Assembly: GCA_022385805.1 (NCBI GenBank)
Contig: MU277743.1
Location: forward strand, 62,001-126,000
Direction: 5' to 3'
DNA: 64,000 nucleotides
DNA from: Pilatotrama ljubarskyi
Taxonomy: Eukaryota > Basidiomycota > Agaricomycetes > Polyporales > Polyporaceae
Positions 1 through 10,790 of this stretch are shown here, piece after piece. Under the pieces are notes generated by a model, which searched no databases, was not told the origin of the DNA, and saw nothing but the letters and a program-made list of their open reading frames with translations. Numbering within the stretch: position 1 is the first letter of the stretch; every line of letters starts with the position of its first letter. A program made the position numbers and the translations under genes.

Positions 1-508
1 TTCTGCTTGTGATACCGGCTCTCTACATGGCGTAAGTGTTTGGAAAGTTCTTAAAGATTTGCACTCATTGAGCCTGAGCAGATGGCAAGCGTATACCGAT
101 GCAGCTCGGAATGGCCTTGTACGCTTCCAGGTACCTTTTATCGGACCTCTGGCAGAACGATGGGTACTGGACGAGTAGCTTCCCTCTTGTCGTTCGTAGT
201 TTCGCCACGGGTGTTTATGGCATCTGGCTATTGCTTATTATCGCAAATTAGTGCGAATGCCTGCATCACCTGTAGTATCACGACGCCGTATGCGGCCCCA
301 GATACGCCTTCGATCGTGAGCCTGCTCAATCCGAGTCAATCGATGTGGGCAGCTAACCATGTGTGCATGCGGGTCCGTCCTGGATTGTTCTCGTACTTGC
401 ACACGATGTCCTCAACATCATACAAAGATTGGATACATGACGATGATGAAATGCTGTTACATGGACATGGGAATCCGAATGTTAGACATCCTCTAGAGTG
501 GCCAGCCC
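1..508. other. Sequence with no gene I can support
   Basis: This is the region downstream of the secreted-protein gene on the minus strand. A 165-codon open frame on plus (82-579) has no recognisable domain and runs antisense into the last exon of that gene, so I treat it as chance. I see no repeat or RNA gene here. Confidence 0.5.
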
Positions 509-1418
509 CTACAGTACCAGACATAACGATCCCAGCTGCACGCCGGAATTACACGCCGACGTTATCGCCTGCCCTATGAGAGCTACGATGAGAGGTCTGA
601 CCGCGTTGATGAGAGCATCAGTGAGGTTCTCGACTGCATCCAAGACGTCGTCTAGAATGCACTTGATTTCGTAGACGACTGTATGCGAGCGTCAGTGCTA
701 CGTCTCAAGGATGACTCGCCGGCATGATGCACTCACTTGGTCCCAGCTCCGGCCCGAAGACCGGAATGTTGTATACGAGGATGTCAATGGCCTTCAGGGT
801 ATTCTTCGTCAAGTTCACCAGGTTTTTCAGCAGCGTCTCCAGCTCGTCAGTCCGGTCATAGTTCGCCAAGCCTTTGTCGGCGGCGAGTTGAGCCAGAAGA
901 GCCTGAAAGCCAAGGAGACCGTCCTGGTAGGCAGCGACCTCAGAGACAGCCTGCTGATTGAAGTCCGGATCGTTCCCCTCTGTCCCCGAACGAGAAGCGT
1001 ACTCGTCTACAACACATGCTTAGCAAAAGGGGTGACCATCCAGGCATAAGCTTTACTTACTGATGACACGCGAATGATCGTTCATCTGGCTGTACATGTT
1101 GCCCAGAATGTTTATGTTGTCCAGGATAGATGTATCCACGTCATCGCGAGTTGCTAAAAACGGCTGCTTGGACGTGGTGTGTGACACAACCGCAACATCC
1201 TTGCGCCTAACCAGTGAGACATTTCCCGCCTGGGGAACGGTGGTGGTGTTGTTCCGAGACGGAGGCCGGGCAGCATAGTCCGCGAGATGAGGCATCAAGG
1301 GCATAGGCAGTGCTACAGGGCTAGCCAATGCGGCGAAGGGAGAGAACGAAGGGTCGACCAGCGAGACCAAGGCAGCTGCGTGGAGGCCCACGAAGACGGC
1401 ACGAGAGACGGCAGGCAT
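509..1418 (-). CDS. Small secreted helical protein, family not recognised
   Basis: Three exons on minus: 1418-1061, 1006-737 and 678-509, joined in frame by GTAAGT...TAG and GTGAGT...CAG introns; total 798 nt, 265 residues. It starts MPAVSRAVFVG with a hydrophobic signal-like segment, so secretion is likely. The mature part is predicted helical and rich in Asp, Leu and Asn (for example NDPDFNQQAVSE and YEIKCILDDVLDAVENL), ending with CNSGVQLGSLCLVL, so it has a small C-terminal cysteine pattern. The layout resembles fungal small secreted proteins of the hydrophobic-surface-binding (HsbA-like) kind, but I see no diagnostic motif and do not assign the family. A TATAAGA box lies at 1572-1578, about 155 bp upstream of the start. 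Function unknown; surface or wall interaction is a guess. Confidence 0.75.
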
Positions 1419-2294
1419 AGTGGCTCCCGGAGGACAGGCGACAACTAGAGAACAGTAGCGGCTAGCGCTAGAGTACGAAGAGACCGTAGGATAGAGACGA
1501 TAAGCTAGAGATGAGAGGTACGGACGTCGAAGGCAAGACGCGTGGGGGTTGGTTTCGAACCTCTCCTCCCTCTTATACCTGCGCGACGCGAGAACCTTAT
1601 CCTGACAGTCTTCGCTGCGATTGGTCCCCGCGATCGCCGCGTACAGACCACGTGCTGGGAATTCGAACGCTCTGTTTAGGCGCCCGAAAGTCTCCCGTTC
1701 GGCTCCGGAGCACCCGGGCGTTGACGGTAACACCTGGTGACACCTGGTGAGTCGGGGTTCGTCAACAACACCGTGACCTGCGCTTGATGTCCGTTAGTGA
1801 CGCTTTCCGCTCAACTTGCACAGGGGGCGAGCGAATAGAGGCGGTGAGTCGCTTGTGCATGTAGAACAAAATATCCATTCCCCTAGAACTATGTTTGGCA
1901 ACATGTCCTACAAGATCAAACAACTCCCCACCTCCACGAAGTCAAGGCCCGAAACACGAAGATTAATAAATAAATGTGCGTGGGTGAGTGGGTGCATGCG
2001 GGAAGCGTAAACCGATATGTCAGCAACAGTGTAGAAAGTGGCGTTGAAGCTGTCCCGATGCTGGGTATGATACCGAAGCCTCGTGTAGCTCGAAAGTCCT
2101 AGTGTCCGAACAACATTGACTCGAACGTATTCTTAAATAGTCAAATTCAGTATCATGGCGACCACTCTTGTGCAAGGGAATGTGAGGTAGAAGGAGCGGC
2201 GATTCTTCAGAGTTTCGAACCAAGGTTGGTTGCATGCGAGATGCGATATCGAGCGCGCGTGTTCGCGACGCTCCTGGGTGACGCTGAGCAGCGT
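1419..2294. other. Intergenic region between two secreted-protein genes
   Basis: This holds the promoter of the small secreted protein and the 3' flank of the PriA-like gene, both on minus. A perfect tandem repeat of the 10-mer TGACACCTGG lies at about 1728-1747 and contains CANNTG (E-box-like) sites; this may be regulatory but is unproven. No convincing coding sequence. Confidence 0.5.
1572..1578 (-). promoter_or_regulatory. TATA box of the secreted-protein gene
   Basis: TATAAGA on the minus strand, about 155 bp upstream of the start codon at 1418. The neighbouring secreted gene has the same heptamer at a similar distance, which supports it as a real core promoter. Confidence 0.45.
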
Positions 2295-3631
2295 TTACAG
2301 CTTGACGCACGAAGCGCCATCGGAGGAACGCTTGTAACCAGTCGCGCAAGTATAGACTGGAGAGCCGTCAGCGCCTGTGAGGATCGATCGAAGCGAATGG
2401 GCACTTACCGACACACTTGCCGACATTGCAGCCAACGTTCCAAGCCCCTTCAATGGCCGTGCAGTCGACGCCGGCGCCCGTGGACGCGCAACCGCCGCAA
2501 GACTGGATGTCGTTGCGGGTGTCGGCGCACTCATAGTCACCCGTCAAGCCGGTGAGACCCATGATAGGGCATGCCTCGAGACCGTTAGGGCAGAGAGAGA
2601 CAGCACGGGACTTGGCATGACCGCGCTTCCAGTGGCTGCCGCCGAGACCACCGCCATAGCCGCCGCTACCACTGCCGCTGCCACCATAGCCACCGCCGGA
2701 GCTGCCACCGTAACCACCACCGGAGCTGCCACCCCAGCTGCCACCATAGCCGCCACCGTAACCGCCACCGTTGCCAGGCTTGCTCGAAGGCTGAGGAGTA
2801 GAGGTGGTCGAGGAGCCATGAGGGAAGCAGCACTTCGAGCCGTCATCCCAACCCCAGCCAGAGCCACACTGCGGAGGAGGCTGGTCAGGGTGGTGGGGAA
2901 CGCAGCAGCCCTTGCCGTTGTGCCACTCCCAGTTCGACGGGCAATCGGTACCGCTCGGAGGCTTAGGCGGGTTGGGAGTACCACCGTGAGGAAGGCAGCA
3001 GCTCTTAGGGCTCCAGCTGGCGCGGTCCGTCGCTGTTAGCGCAGCTCGCAGCTCGAGATTGAGACCGTCTACTCACAACCAGTGGTCAGAAGGGCAGTCG
3101 CTGCCGGAGGGAGCGGGAGCCGAGTACGTGGAATGGGTCGTAGTGGGCGGGGTGTAGGTAGTGTGAACCGAGGTGTGAGTAGGGGTGGGCGGGACGTAGA
3201 CAGAGCTGCTGGTTTGACGCTTGCAGTGCCAGCCCGACATGTCCCAAGTCCACCCACTCGGGCAACTCGGGGGAGAGGGGCTGCTGGGAGGGCTGCTGGG
3301 TACGCAGCAGCTCTTGCTACCGAACCAGTACCAGCTTGAGGGGCACGAAGTACCGCTCGGGGGCTTGGGCGGGTTGGGCTGACCACCGTGGGGAAGACAG
3401 CAGTCCTTCTCCTTGTAGCTATGGTAGATCAGTCGGCGGCTGTACTCCTCACGCCAGAGACAAGACTCACTAGAACTCAGAGCTCTTGCAGCTCGACGAC
3501 CCTGAACTGGAGCCATAACCAGAGCCCAAGCCGGAGCCTGAGCTGGAGCCGTAACCGGAATCACCACCGGAATGGGCGAGCGCGAAGGGAAGCGCCGCGG
3601 CGACGACCAACAGACGTGCAAAGAGCGTCAT
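2295..3631 (-). CDS. priA-like: PriA-like secreted cysteine-rich protein
   Basis: Four exons on minus: 3631-3471, 3418-3077, 3016-2409, 2374-2295; 1191 nt, 396 residues. The first exon encodes a clear signal peptide (MTLFARLLVVAAALPFALA). The C-terminal half carries the PriA signature: CPNGLEACPI, a YECADT segment, SCGGC, GVDCTAIEGAWNVGC and a final CATGYKR...CVKL. PriA was described in shiitake as a transcript abundant in primordia; its biochemical role is not established. The N-terminal half has about five proline-linked modules of the form C-P-S-x-x-W-x-W...C-C, then a Gly/Ser/Tyr-rich low-complexity stretch (about 2640-2780). It is longer than the shiitake PriA I know of, because of these added modules. 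A TATAAGA box and a pyrimidine-rich leader upstream suggest strong expression. Confidence 0.85.
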
Positions 3632-3654
3632 TTTGAAGGATCGTGGGGTTCCCA

Positions 3655-3712
3655 GGAGCGGGAGGTGGGGGAGTGGGGAGGGGGAGAGGGAGAGGGAGAA
3701 GAGAAAACGAGA
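3655..3712 (-). promoter_or_regulatory. Pyrimidine-rich leader upstream of the PriA-like gene
   Basis: The plus strand is almost pure purine (GGGAGAGGGAGAGGGAGAAG), so the coding strand is a long CT block ending about 24 bp before the start codon. CT-rich blocks near transcription starts are common in strongly expressed fungal genes. This is suggestive only. Confidence 0.5.
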
Positions 3713-3745
3713 CGTCTGCAGGCCAGAACAAGGGACGGGCCCACT

Positions 3746-3752
3746 TCTTATA
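3746..3752 (-). promoter_or_regulatory. TATA box of the PriA-like gene
   Basis: TATAAGA on minus, about 115 bp before the start codon at 3631 and just upstream of the CT block. Confidence 0.45.
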
Positions 3753-4915
3753 CGTGTACGCCGGTTGATCAGGACACAATCTGCTGAAGGCCCAGGATCC
3801 TGGCAATTAGAAGCTCTTACAGGTCCGTTACGGAACCGATATCATCCGCTCATACGCCGGCCATCAGTATCCGTCAAGAACATCCACGTCGGGACCACTG
3901 TTGCATCGGGCAGTTCGACAGTCTCTCCGCAGGCTGCTGTGTTTTCGAGACTGCCTCGGTTCCTCAATTAGACTTTCCATCCTGGTCCTCGAGCTCGACG
4001 TCGTCCTTGCTGCGGACGAGGATGGGGAACTCGAGAGAGGAGCACACTCGATCAGGCATAGTGTTTGTGCCTGGGGGTGTCGGCAACAACGACAAGGCCT
4101 GGCGGGATATTCCATAGAAGCCCGTCTGTAACGCTTCTGAGCGTGCGGGGATCCTGATTGCTGGGCGCGGGACCCGGGTCGAATGATCTCGTCAGAAAGG
4201 TCTGCATGCGGATGGCCCTTGGACCGCCGTCACGCTCGCTATCAATTCGAGATTGTCCCGCTGGCAGCGAACACTGACCGCAGTGCGGACGTGGCGAGGC
4301 CCACACTGCAATCTGTATGTCCAAATGTCAGCAAATGCCGTGGAGGGAGTGACTGAACACGGTGATTCCGAGCAGTTGGTTCGAGGACAAGCCGCGGTTG
4401 CGATGGCAGCGCGCGCCTGTTGTTTCTTCCAGGCGCGTGTCCGACGCATACTCCGTGCGGCACATCTGCCGGTGCCCGATCCACATGCGGTCGCGTTCAA
4501 AGGCAATCACTCGGAGCCGCCACCGACGCAGGCGGGAGTCGCGGGACGACCCAGACAGCGCCTGCCGTCTTCCCGCCGGTGCCACAATCGTGGTCACACT
4601 CGGTCATCGCGGATTGGTATGACTTGGGACGACGCGGGCTTTGGAACGTCACTCCTTGTTGTCACCTCTCTTTCGAGACCGTTCGTAGAATACATTGCGT
4701 GTCATTCGGGTCTTGTAAGCGCTTCGGACTAGTAGAGGAACAACGAACAGTAACAAAGGAACGACGGGGAAGGGAAGAACGTCGAATGTCCGACGACGGC
4801 TACCAGGTATGAATCCTTCCCGTCTTCTCACGCGGCGTTTGAGCATCTTCGAGCGTAGATGTCTGTCAGCTGGGCAAGCTCTGTACACGGAATGTGGTTG
4901 TCGCCGACGCCTACC
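3753..4915. other. Intergenic region, no convincing gene
   Basis: This lies between the PriA-like promoter and the stop codon of the PP2A subunit gene. Several open frames of 80-160 codons overlap on both strands (for example plus 4253-4732, minus 4328-4597), but none shows a family motif, a signal peptide or a consistent splice chain. A minus frame ending in an acidic tail (VELEDQDGKSN, near 3970-4057) could be the last exon of an unrecognised gene; support is weak. Confidence 0.4.
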
Positions 4916-7164
4916 TCAAGCTTCCAGAGCGAGGGCTTTCTGAAGCGCCCGGGTGGAGAAGAAACGGACATCAGCGTCCTGATCGTTCTTGAGCGCCTCG
5001 AGAACGGGCACGATCTTCTGCTGCACGAGCTGGCGGCCCTCCGCGGTGTCGCCGAAGGACGTCGCGATAGTCTCGAGAGCCTTCGCCACGTTGAACCGAA
5101 TGTTAGGGATGGGATCACCAGCGAGCTGGAGGAGCATCTCGAGGATGTCGCCTTGGACGATTTCGAGCGTGAGAGACGGCGCGATCGTCTGCATTGATCA
5201 ATCAGTACAGGCTGTCATCCCGAGATGCGACGTGTTCGAGGAGACTAACCATGATGGCTTGCACGGTAGTCATCCTGTAGAGATAGTTGGGATGTTGACC
5301 CATCCCCACCACCTTGGGGACAATCTGCTCCTTCGCCCACTCCACGCCGAACACTTCCGTCAGCTTCTTCAAATTCATGGCAGCGGCTTCACGGATGCTG
5401 TACACATTGTCGCCCAACCAGGACATGCAGAGATTGCCCAGGGACTCGTCGAAGAACGCCTTGCCAAGCTGGTTGGCGAGGAGCGGGATATACTCGATGA
5501 TGGCCTGGCGTACGCGCCAGGACTTGTCCTCGGCCAGTTCGACGATCGCAGGCAGGAGACTCTCCGACAAGAGCTCGATACCAATCACTGTAGCATCGCC
5601 GTAAGTTTGTGACGTCCGGAAAGATCGCAGGGAGTTACAGCCGTACCGGAATTGACCAACTCAAGTTTGCTGATGATGTTCAGCCGAACCTCTGGGAACT
5701 CATCTTTGAGCAGATGGAGGAATAGAGGGAGGAGATGCTCGATGGTTGCATCTTTGCCCAGCAGCGGCGCAAGGCCGCTGATCTGGCTTGCGAGCGCAGC
5801 GCGGACATGCTGTGAGACGTCCTGGCACAAGTCTCGGACACAGGGCACGATACGAGCAAGGACGACCTCCTTCTCGAGGAGCTTCGAGAACCCTACCGGT
5901 CGCACGCGTAGTGAGTCGACGCTACTCGGCCAAAGTGGAGGGAATCAAATAGCTCTACCTGGAATCTGACCAGCAGCCGCAGTCCGCACTTCCGCCTCGT
6001 TGTCCTTGAGCAGTTGGACGAAGTGACCAGTGAGCTCTTCCCGCACAAGCTCCTGCCCGACTACCTCCGCAAGCTTTGACGCACGTTATTTAGGCCTGGC
6101 CGATGCAGTGAACCGAACAATACGTACCTCGTTGAAGTGACTCGCGGCCATGTAGCGCACGCGCCAGCTTTTGTCCGTCATCGTCTGTCGGATCTGCTTC
6201 AAAAGTTGCGTCTTCACCTCTGGCGGCGAAAGCTGCGCCGCAATCGCAATCAAATCCTCGACCGTCAAGAGACGGACAGAGTCCTGGTCGTCCGCCTGCA
6301 GCTTCCTGTACATCGCAAGCCCGTCGGTCAACACGTGCTGCTTCGAGAACTTCTTCACCAGTGGCTGCAAGCGATTCGGAGAATCGAAGTACATCAGACT
6401 CGGGTGGCGGCGAGGAGCGGACGGGAAGACGCACCGCAAGCCACTTGGCAGCTGCTCTGCGCACCATGGGCGTGTCGTCTGCGGCGAGGGCTGCGAACGC
6501 GCGGCGCAGGTCATCCTGGATGGTGGGGGATACTTTGTCGTATACGGGCGCATAGAGCGCACACGAAGATGTGCGGGACGTGAACCACTCGCCATGGGAC
6601 AGTCTTTGTACGAGAGGGATGTAGTACTGCTCGATCTGTGCTTGGCTCAAGACGCTGGATATTTTGGTGATGGACTCTGCGGCCTGGCGGTGGCGGGAGT
6701 AAGTGGCACGCAGAATGGCAAGGAGATGCGCATAGATACGCCGTCGGACATCGCAGCAATCGAGTAAGACTTGCCTTGTCGCGAACAAGCGTTTCCTCCA
6801 CCGCCGAGAGGTTCTCCAAGGGACCCAACAAGACGTGTGCATACTCCGGCCCACCAACATACTCCTCGAAGTTGCGTCCGAGCTCCTCCGCCAGCGCGAG
6901 CAGAACCTCGTCTTCGTCGTCCACGGAGTCTTGCAAGAAGGGTATCAGCTCATCGCGTGCGCGCTCGGGGCCCAGCGCGAGGGCAATCGTCGATATCCGA
7001 TGGATCGCGTTCAGTCGCAGCTGCACGTCCTCTGACCGGAGCTCGTCCATGAGGATGGCAATCGGGGCAATCTATACACGTTGAGCGGCTCAGCCTGACC
7101 GGTCCTCGCATGGATGGCCCGCATACACGAAACGCACATCGTCTAGGGAGGTTCCTGGATCCAT
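4916..7164 (-). CDS. TPD3: Protein phosphatase 2A scaffold subunit A (PR65)
   Basis: Eight exons on minus: 7164-7138, 7071-6775, 6683-6435, 6364-6128, 6073-5959, 5892-5647, 5587-5250 and 5188-4916; 1782 nt, 593 residues, matching the usual length of about 590. It is built of HEAT repeats along the whole chain. Typical blocks are [16 protein letters not shown] near the start, [84 protein letters not shown] and PNYLYRMTT. The subunit is the solenoid that holds the catalytic C and a regulatory B subunit of PP2A and so serves cell-cycle and morphogenesis signalling. The start comes from a 9-codon first exon (MDPGTSLDD). Intron 2 (6774-6684) has a GC donor (GCAAGT), which gives the best match to the conserved VRDKAxES segment. 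No key segment is missing. Confidence 0.95.
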
Positions 7165-9178
7165 GTTGTGGGTAGCACTCCAGTGACCGGGAGGGGTGTT
7201 GACTGGCGGGAGAGGGGTCTTGTACGCAATGGATGTAGCAGAAGGGACGCAGGAGAGCCGGAGGAGAGGACGGTGTACGGGATCGGATGAATGGAACAAG
7301 CTGGGCTGAAATCGAGAGTCGTTGATGACCCTGTTTGGTCCACCACCCGCACGCGCGATATCGCTCCTCCCGGCGCCTATTCCCATCGCGCTGGCGGCGC
7401 TTCTGCCGAATACACTGCCTCAGCAGTACTAGTGGCATGTGCAGACTCACAACACGAGAGACTGTTCGCGACAACGAGCTTAGCGAGGAGAAATCAATGC
7501 ATTCAACGACATATTCTACACTACTACTCTACGATCCGGTTCAACTTCATGTACCAGGGAGCAAGCGACCACGAAAATCTGCGTCCGAAGACACAGCTAA
7601 CGGGGTCCTCGCAAGCCTTCACGAAGAAGGCGAGGAATTTGAAAAATTGAGCGGACTCACCACATCAGTCGCAACGACCGACATGGCTGCCAGCGCGACG
7701 CTGGCGCCGCGGGGAGGATACCGCCAGCAGGCGGATCCAGGGCGCAAAGGTCAGACCCGACGTCCCGCAGGGTATGACAACCCAGCCACAGGGCACGCTC
7801 GGACGTCTCGAGCCTCTCGCCCCACCAGACGCGAGTCACTGTCAGGCAAGGCGTTTCCAGCCTTCCGACGCAACGCCAACTCGGCGAGTTGGGAATCTCG
7901 GGTAGCACCCGGCTGAAGCCACGCTTCATCGTACGGCGAAATCGCTTCGCTTCGCTTCAGGGAGTTCATCCCATCCGCTTCCGCAATACAGCGGCAATCT
8001 ATGTCCCATTGAGGGCTTTAAGGTATTCGGGAGCACGAAGGCTCGACCTTTCCAGCGAGCACGCGGCTCGCGATTTTGGAGAGCACGTCGCTCAATCCTA
8101 TCCATGGGTCTTCACCCAACCACTCGGTACTTCGTACCATCCAAGGACTTGCTGGGTGTCGCAGCTTCGTGCAACCTAGGGGGGATGCGGGGACGTCGAA
8201 AGACCGGAAGCGACCCTCTAACGTCCTGTGGCGAAGCGGCCCAACAGTGTTGTCCTGGTTTCCGTCGCGCCAACGCCTTCTGTCCAGGTGCGCGCCACAC
8301 AGGGCGCACAAAGCCGCCGATAGACGCAAGCGCCCTCGTACGGCTCTCCCGGGACGGGCGGAGTCTGCGTAACGTCGACATCGTCATGTCGACGGAATAG
8401 CGGTTACTACACCGTGTTCGGCGCTCCATGCGTGAAGTGCCGTCCAGCCACAGTCACACCTCGAGCAACACGGGTGATAGCGAGGTTTGCGATTGACTCC
8501 TGGGTCTTCGGCTCAGGAGCCTCACGACTCGAGCGAAGGGAAGTCAATGCCAATGCGGAGATGTATTCCGGGTGCCTATCCTTCCGACGTACGTCTCGCG
8601 ACCCCAGCCAGGCTGGAGGCGGGAGCGTCGATTGCGACTCAGAAGAGCCGCCTCGTGCGCTCTGCTCGAGACTGTCGGACACGTAAGGGCTTTGGTGGAT
8701 CCTAGCGGAAGGGCTCGGTAGATAACGACACGAGATTCCTGGTCCGTGATCGTGAAGATCGTAGCGTCGAGACGCCGGGCTCGTCATAGGCGCGGCTGCC
8801 GCCAGTCCCTTGCAGCGGTGCTACAAGGGGTGAGCCACCGACTGGCCAGTCGGGTGATCGCGCCCCTGCAGCCGAGGTCATAGAGCAGATACAGCTCAGA
8901 TGCCAGGTCGAGGAAAACCCTGAGAGCGACCCATGGGAGCAGTCGAGCCTGTCGAGGGAGACCAGGGTGCGGGACGGGGGGCAGCGATGAAGAGAAGAGA
9001 AAAAAGGCGGGCTGCATTATTCTAGCACTTTGGTACTTCAGGGCAGGCAGCGGATCTCTTCCGGCGCATCGGCCCGCTGAGTGCGTTATAGTCACAGTGG
9101 TCACCCAGATCAGCAGGGAGCAATCTGTCACGATGACATCGTTACCTGGGGGCACAGAGGGACCTCGACGATGAGCGC
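7165..9178. other. Two kilobases with no gene I can support
   Basis: This lies between the PP2A subunit promoter and the epimerase promoter, which diverge. Open frames of 90-190 codons occur on both strands (for example plus 7335-7916, minus 8018-8329, minus 8407-8787), but none has a recognisable domain and they do not join by good splice signals. A short inverted repeat (CGTCGACAT, 4-nt loop, ATGTCGACG) lies at about 8372-8393. It could hold non-coding transcripts or a decayed gene; nothing in the sequence decides this. Confidence 0.45.
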
Positions 9179-9188
9179 AGATATATAG
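9179..9188 (+). promoter_or_regulatory. TATA box of the glucose-6-phosphate 1-epimerase gene
   Basis: An ATATATAGCA run about 50 bp upstream of the start codon at 9237, well placed for a core promoter. Confidence 0.5.
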
Positions 9189-9236
9189 CAACGACTTCTC
9201 TGGACTGCAGTTGTCACATAGCACACATACACAATC

Positions 9237-10309
9237 ATGCCAGTCATCCAGAAAGACGACCGCGTTGTCCTCCAGCACCCCAAGGTAACGTTTGACCGTG
9301 GTTTCGAGTCCTATCGACCATGCAGGGACTGAAGGCGCATATCACCACAGGGTGCCTCTGCAGAGATCCTGTACTACGGTGCTACCGTGATCTCGTGGAA
9401 GTCAGGCAGTACAACCAATCCTGAGCCCACTGAACGTCTATTCGTGTCCGGCAAAGCTGCGCTCGATGGTAGCAAGCCCGTCCGCGGAGGCATTCCCGTT
9501 GTCTTCCCCGCTTTCGGCGCACCCACCCACCCGGACCATGCTAAGCTCCCGCAACATGGCTTCGCGCGTAACAATGTCTGGTCATACACCACCACGGTCA
9601 TGGACAACGAGGCGGGAGTATCGGTGAAGCTCAGTGAGTGCCTACACGGCTCCCAGTGGAGGTGCCTCATACTCATTCTACGATTTTTAGGTCTCGGACC
9701 CAACGACGAAATCAAGGCGCAGTTTGACCACCCTTTCCACCTGGAATACGTCGTGACCCTCGCCGAGCACCAACTTACCACCGATCTGCACGTCAAGCAC
9801 ACCGGCCTCTCCACGACGCCTCCGTTTGAGTTCCAGGCACTCTTCCACAACTACATCCGCGCGCCCGCGAACGATGTCCGCATCACACCACTCACGGGCA
9901 TCAAGTATTATGATAAAACAGAGGCCACGGAAGAGGCGCGTGCTACGCCCAAGGTGGAGAACCGGGAGAGCGTGGACGTGAAGAAGTACACCGACTTCGT
10001 ATACGAAAACGCACCTGGCAGATACGATGTCGTCTGGCCCAGCGGCGCGATCGAAATCAAGACGAAGAATCTTAAGGATGTCGTTGTCTGGAACCCCCAG
10101 CAGGAAACCGGTGCGAAGATTGTAGACATGGAGACGGGCGGATGGTGCGTTCCCTCTGCATGGCGCCTGTGCTGGGAAGTAGTAACTAATCAGCCTCATC
10201 CTTCAGGGAGAAGTATGTATGCGTCGAGCCGGGCTACGTCCGCGGATTCGTCAAGATCGAGCCGGGTCAGACATGGTGGGGCCAGCAGGTGCTGACGGTC
10301 AAGGTCTGA
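9237..10309 (+). CDS. Glucose-6-phosphate 1-epimerase
   Basis: Four exons: 9237-9284, 9351-9633, 9691-10144, 10207-10309; 888 nt, 295 residues, the usual size for this family (yeast Ymr099c type). The enzyme interconverts alpha and beta anomers of hexose-6-phosphates in the cytosol. Visible family features: GASAEILYYGATVISW near the start, the sugar-binding segment PVRGGIPVVFPAFG, the HGFAR segment that carries a conserved active-site histidine, LFHNYIRAP, and the C-terminal WNPQQETGAKIVDM followed by VCVEPGYV and TWWGQQ. All introns are 52-66 bp with GT-AG ends. It is in the aldose-1-epimerase superfamily; the HGFAR and VEPGYV motifs favour the phosphate-sugar branch over galactose mutarotase. 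Confidence 0.93.
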
Positions 10310-10790
10310 GCATATCTCGAACGAGAGAAGATACCGAGAATCACGAAGTCCTATATCCCTGTACCTATAGCCGTGCGGAATGGATCACAGTAGGCTGTGA
10401 GGTGTACCAAGGAATGAGCCGGCCGGCGGGCGATCCTCTATGTGCGCTTTGGCCAGGGAGTCAGTGGAAGGGAGGGCTGGATTAAACGCAGAGAAGTAGG
10501 TATCCACTGAAACGGGCAGAAACACATAGCGACGCACTTAAGAAGGCTTTACAGCAGTCCCAGATCTAGAGTACTACTCTAGTTAGCGGTAGAGGTCAGG
10601 CTAGAGGGAGGCAGACAGGCGCGCGAGGCAGGCCTAGGTACGGTGGCGTTGGGGTCGTTCCGTGTCGAGCTTCGCTTCCGCCACCACTTGGCCACTACCA
10701 CCAGTCTCGGACTCTGTACATATTCCGGCCCTGCCCTTGTTTCTTGTATCCTCTCTGCTGTTTCTTGGGAACGTATACCATGCCTCGACA
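10310..10790. other. Epimerase 3' flank and REV3 promoter
   Basis: Both genes run on plus. I see no additional coding signal. No clear TATA element near the REV3 start, as expected for a low-expression repair gene. Confidence 0.5.

Noticed and set aside
1549..1562. GGTTCGAAACC on minus, resembling a tRNA B box
   Set aside because: There is no A box at the right distance and no acceptor stem pairing; it lies in the promoter of the secreted-protein gene.
4253..4812. Overlapping plus frames of 130-159 codons upstream of the PP2A stop
   Set aside because: No domain, no splice partners and no codon pattern better than the other frames.
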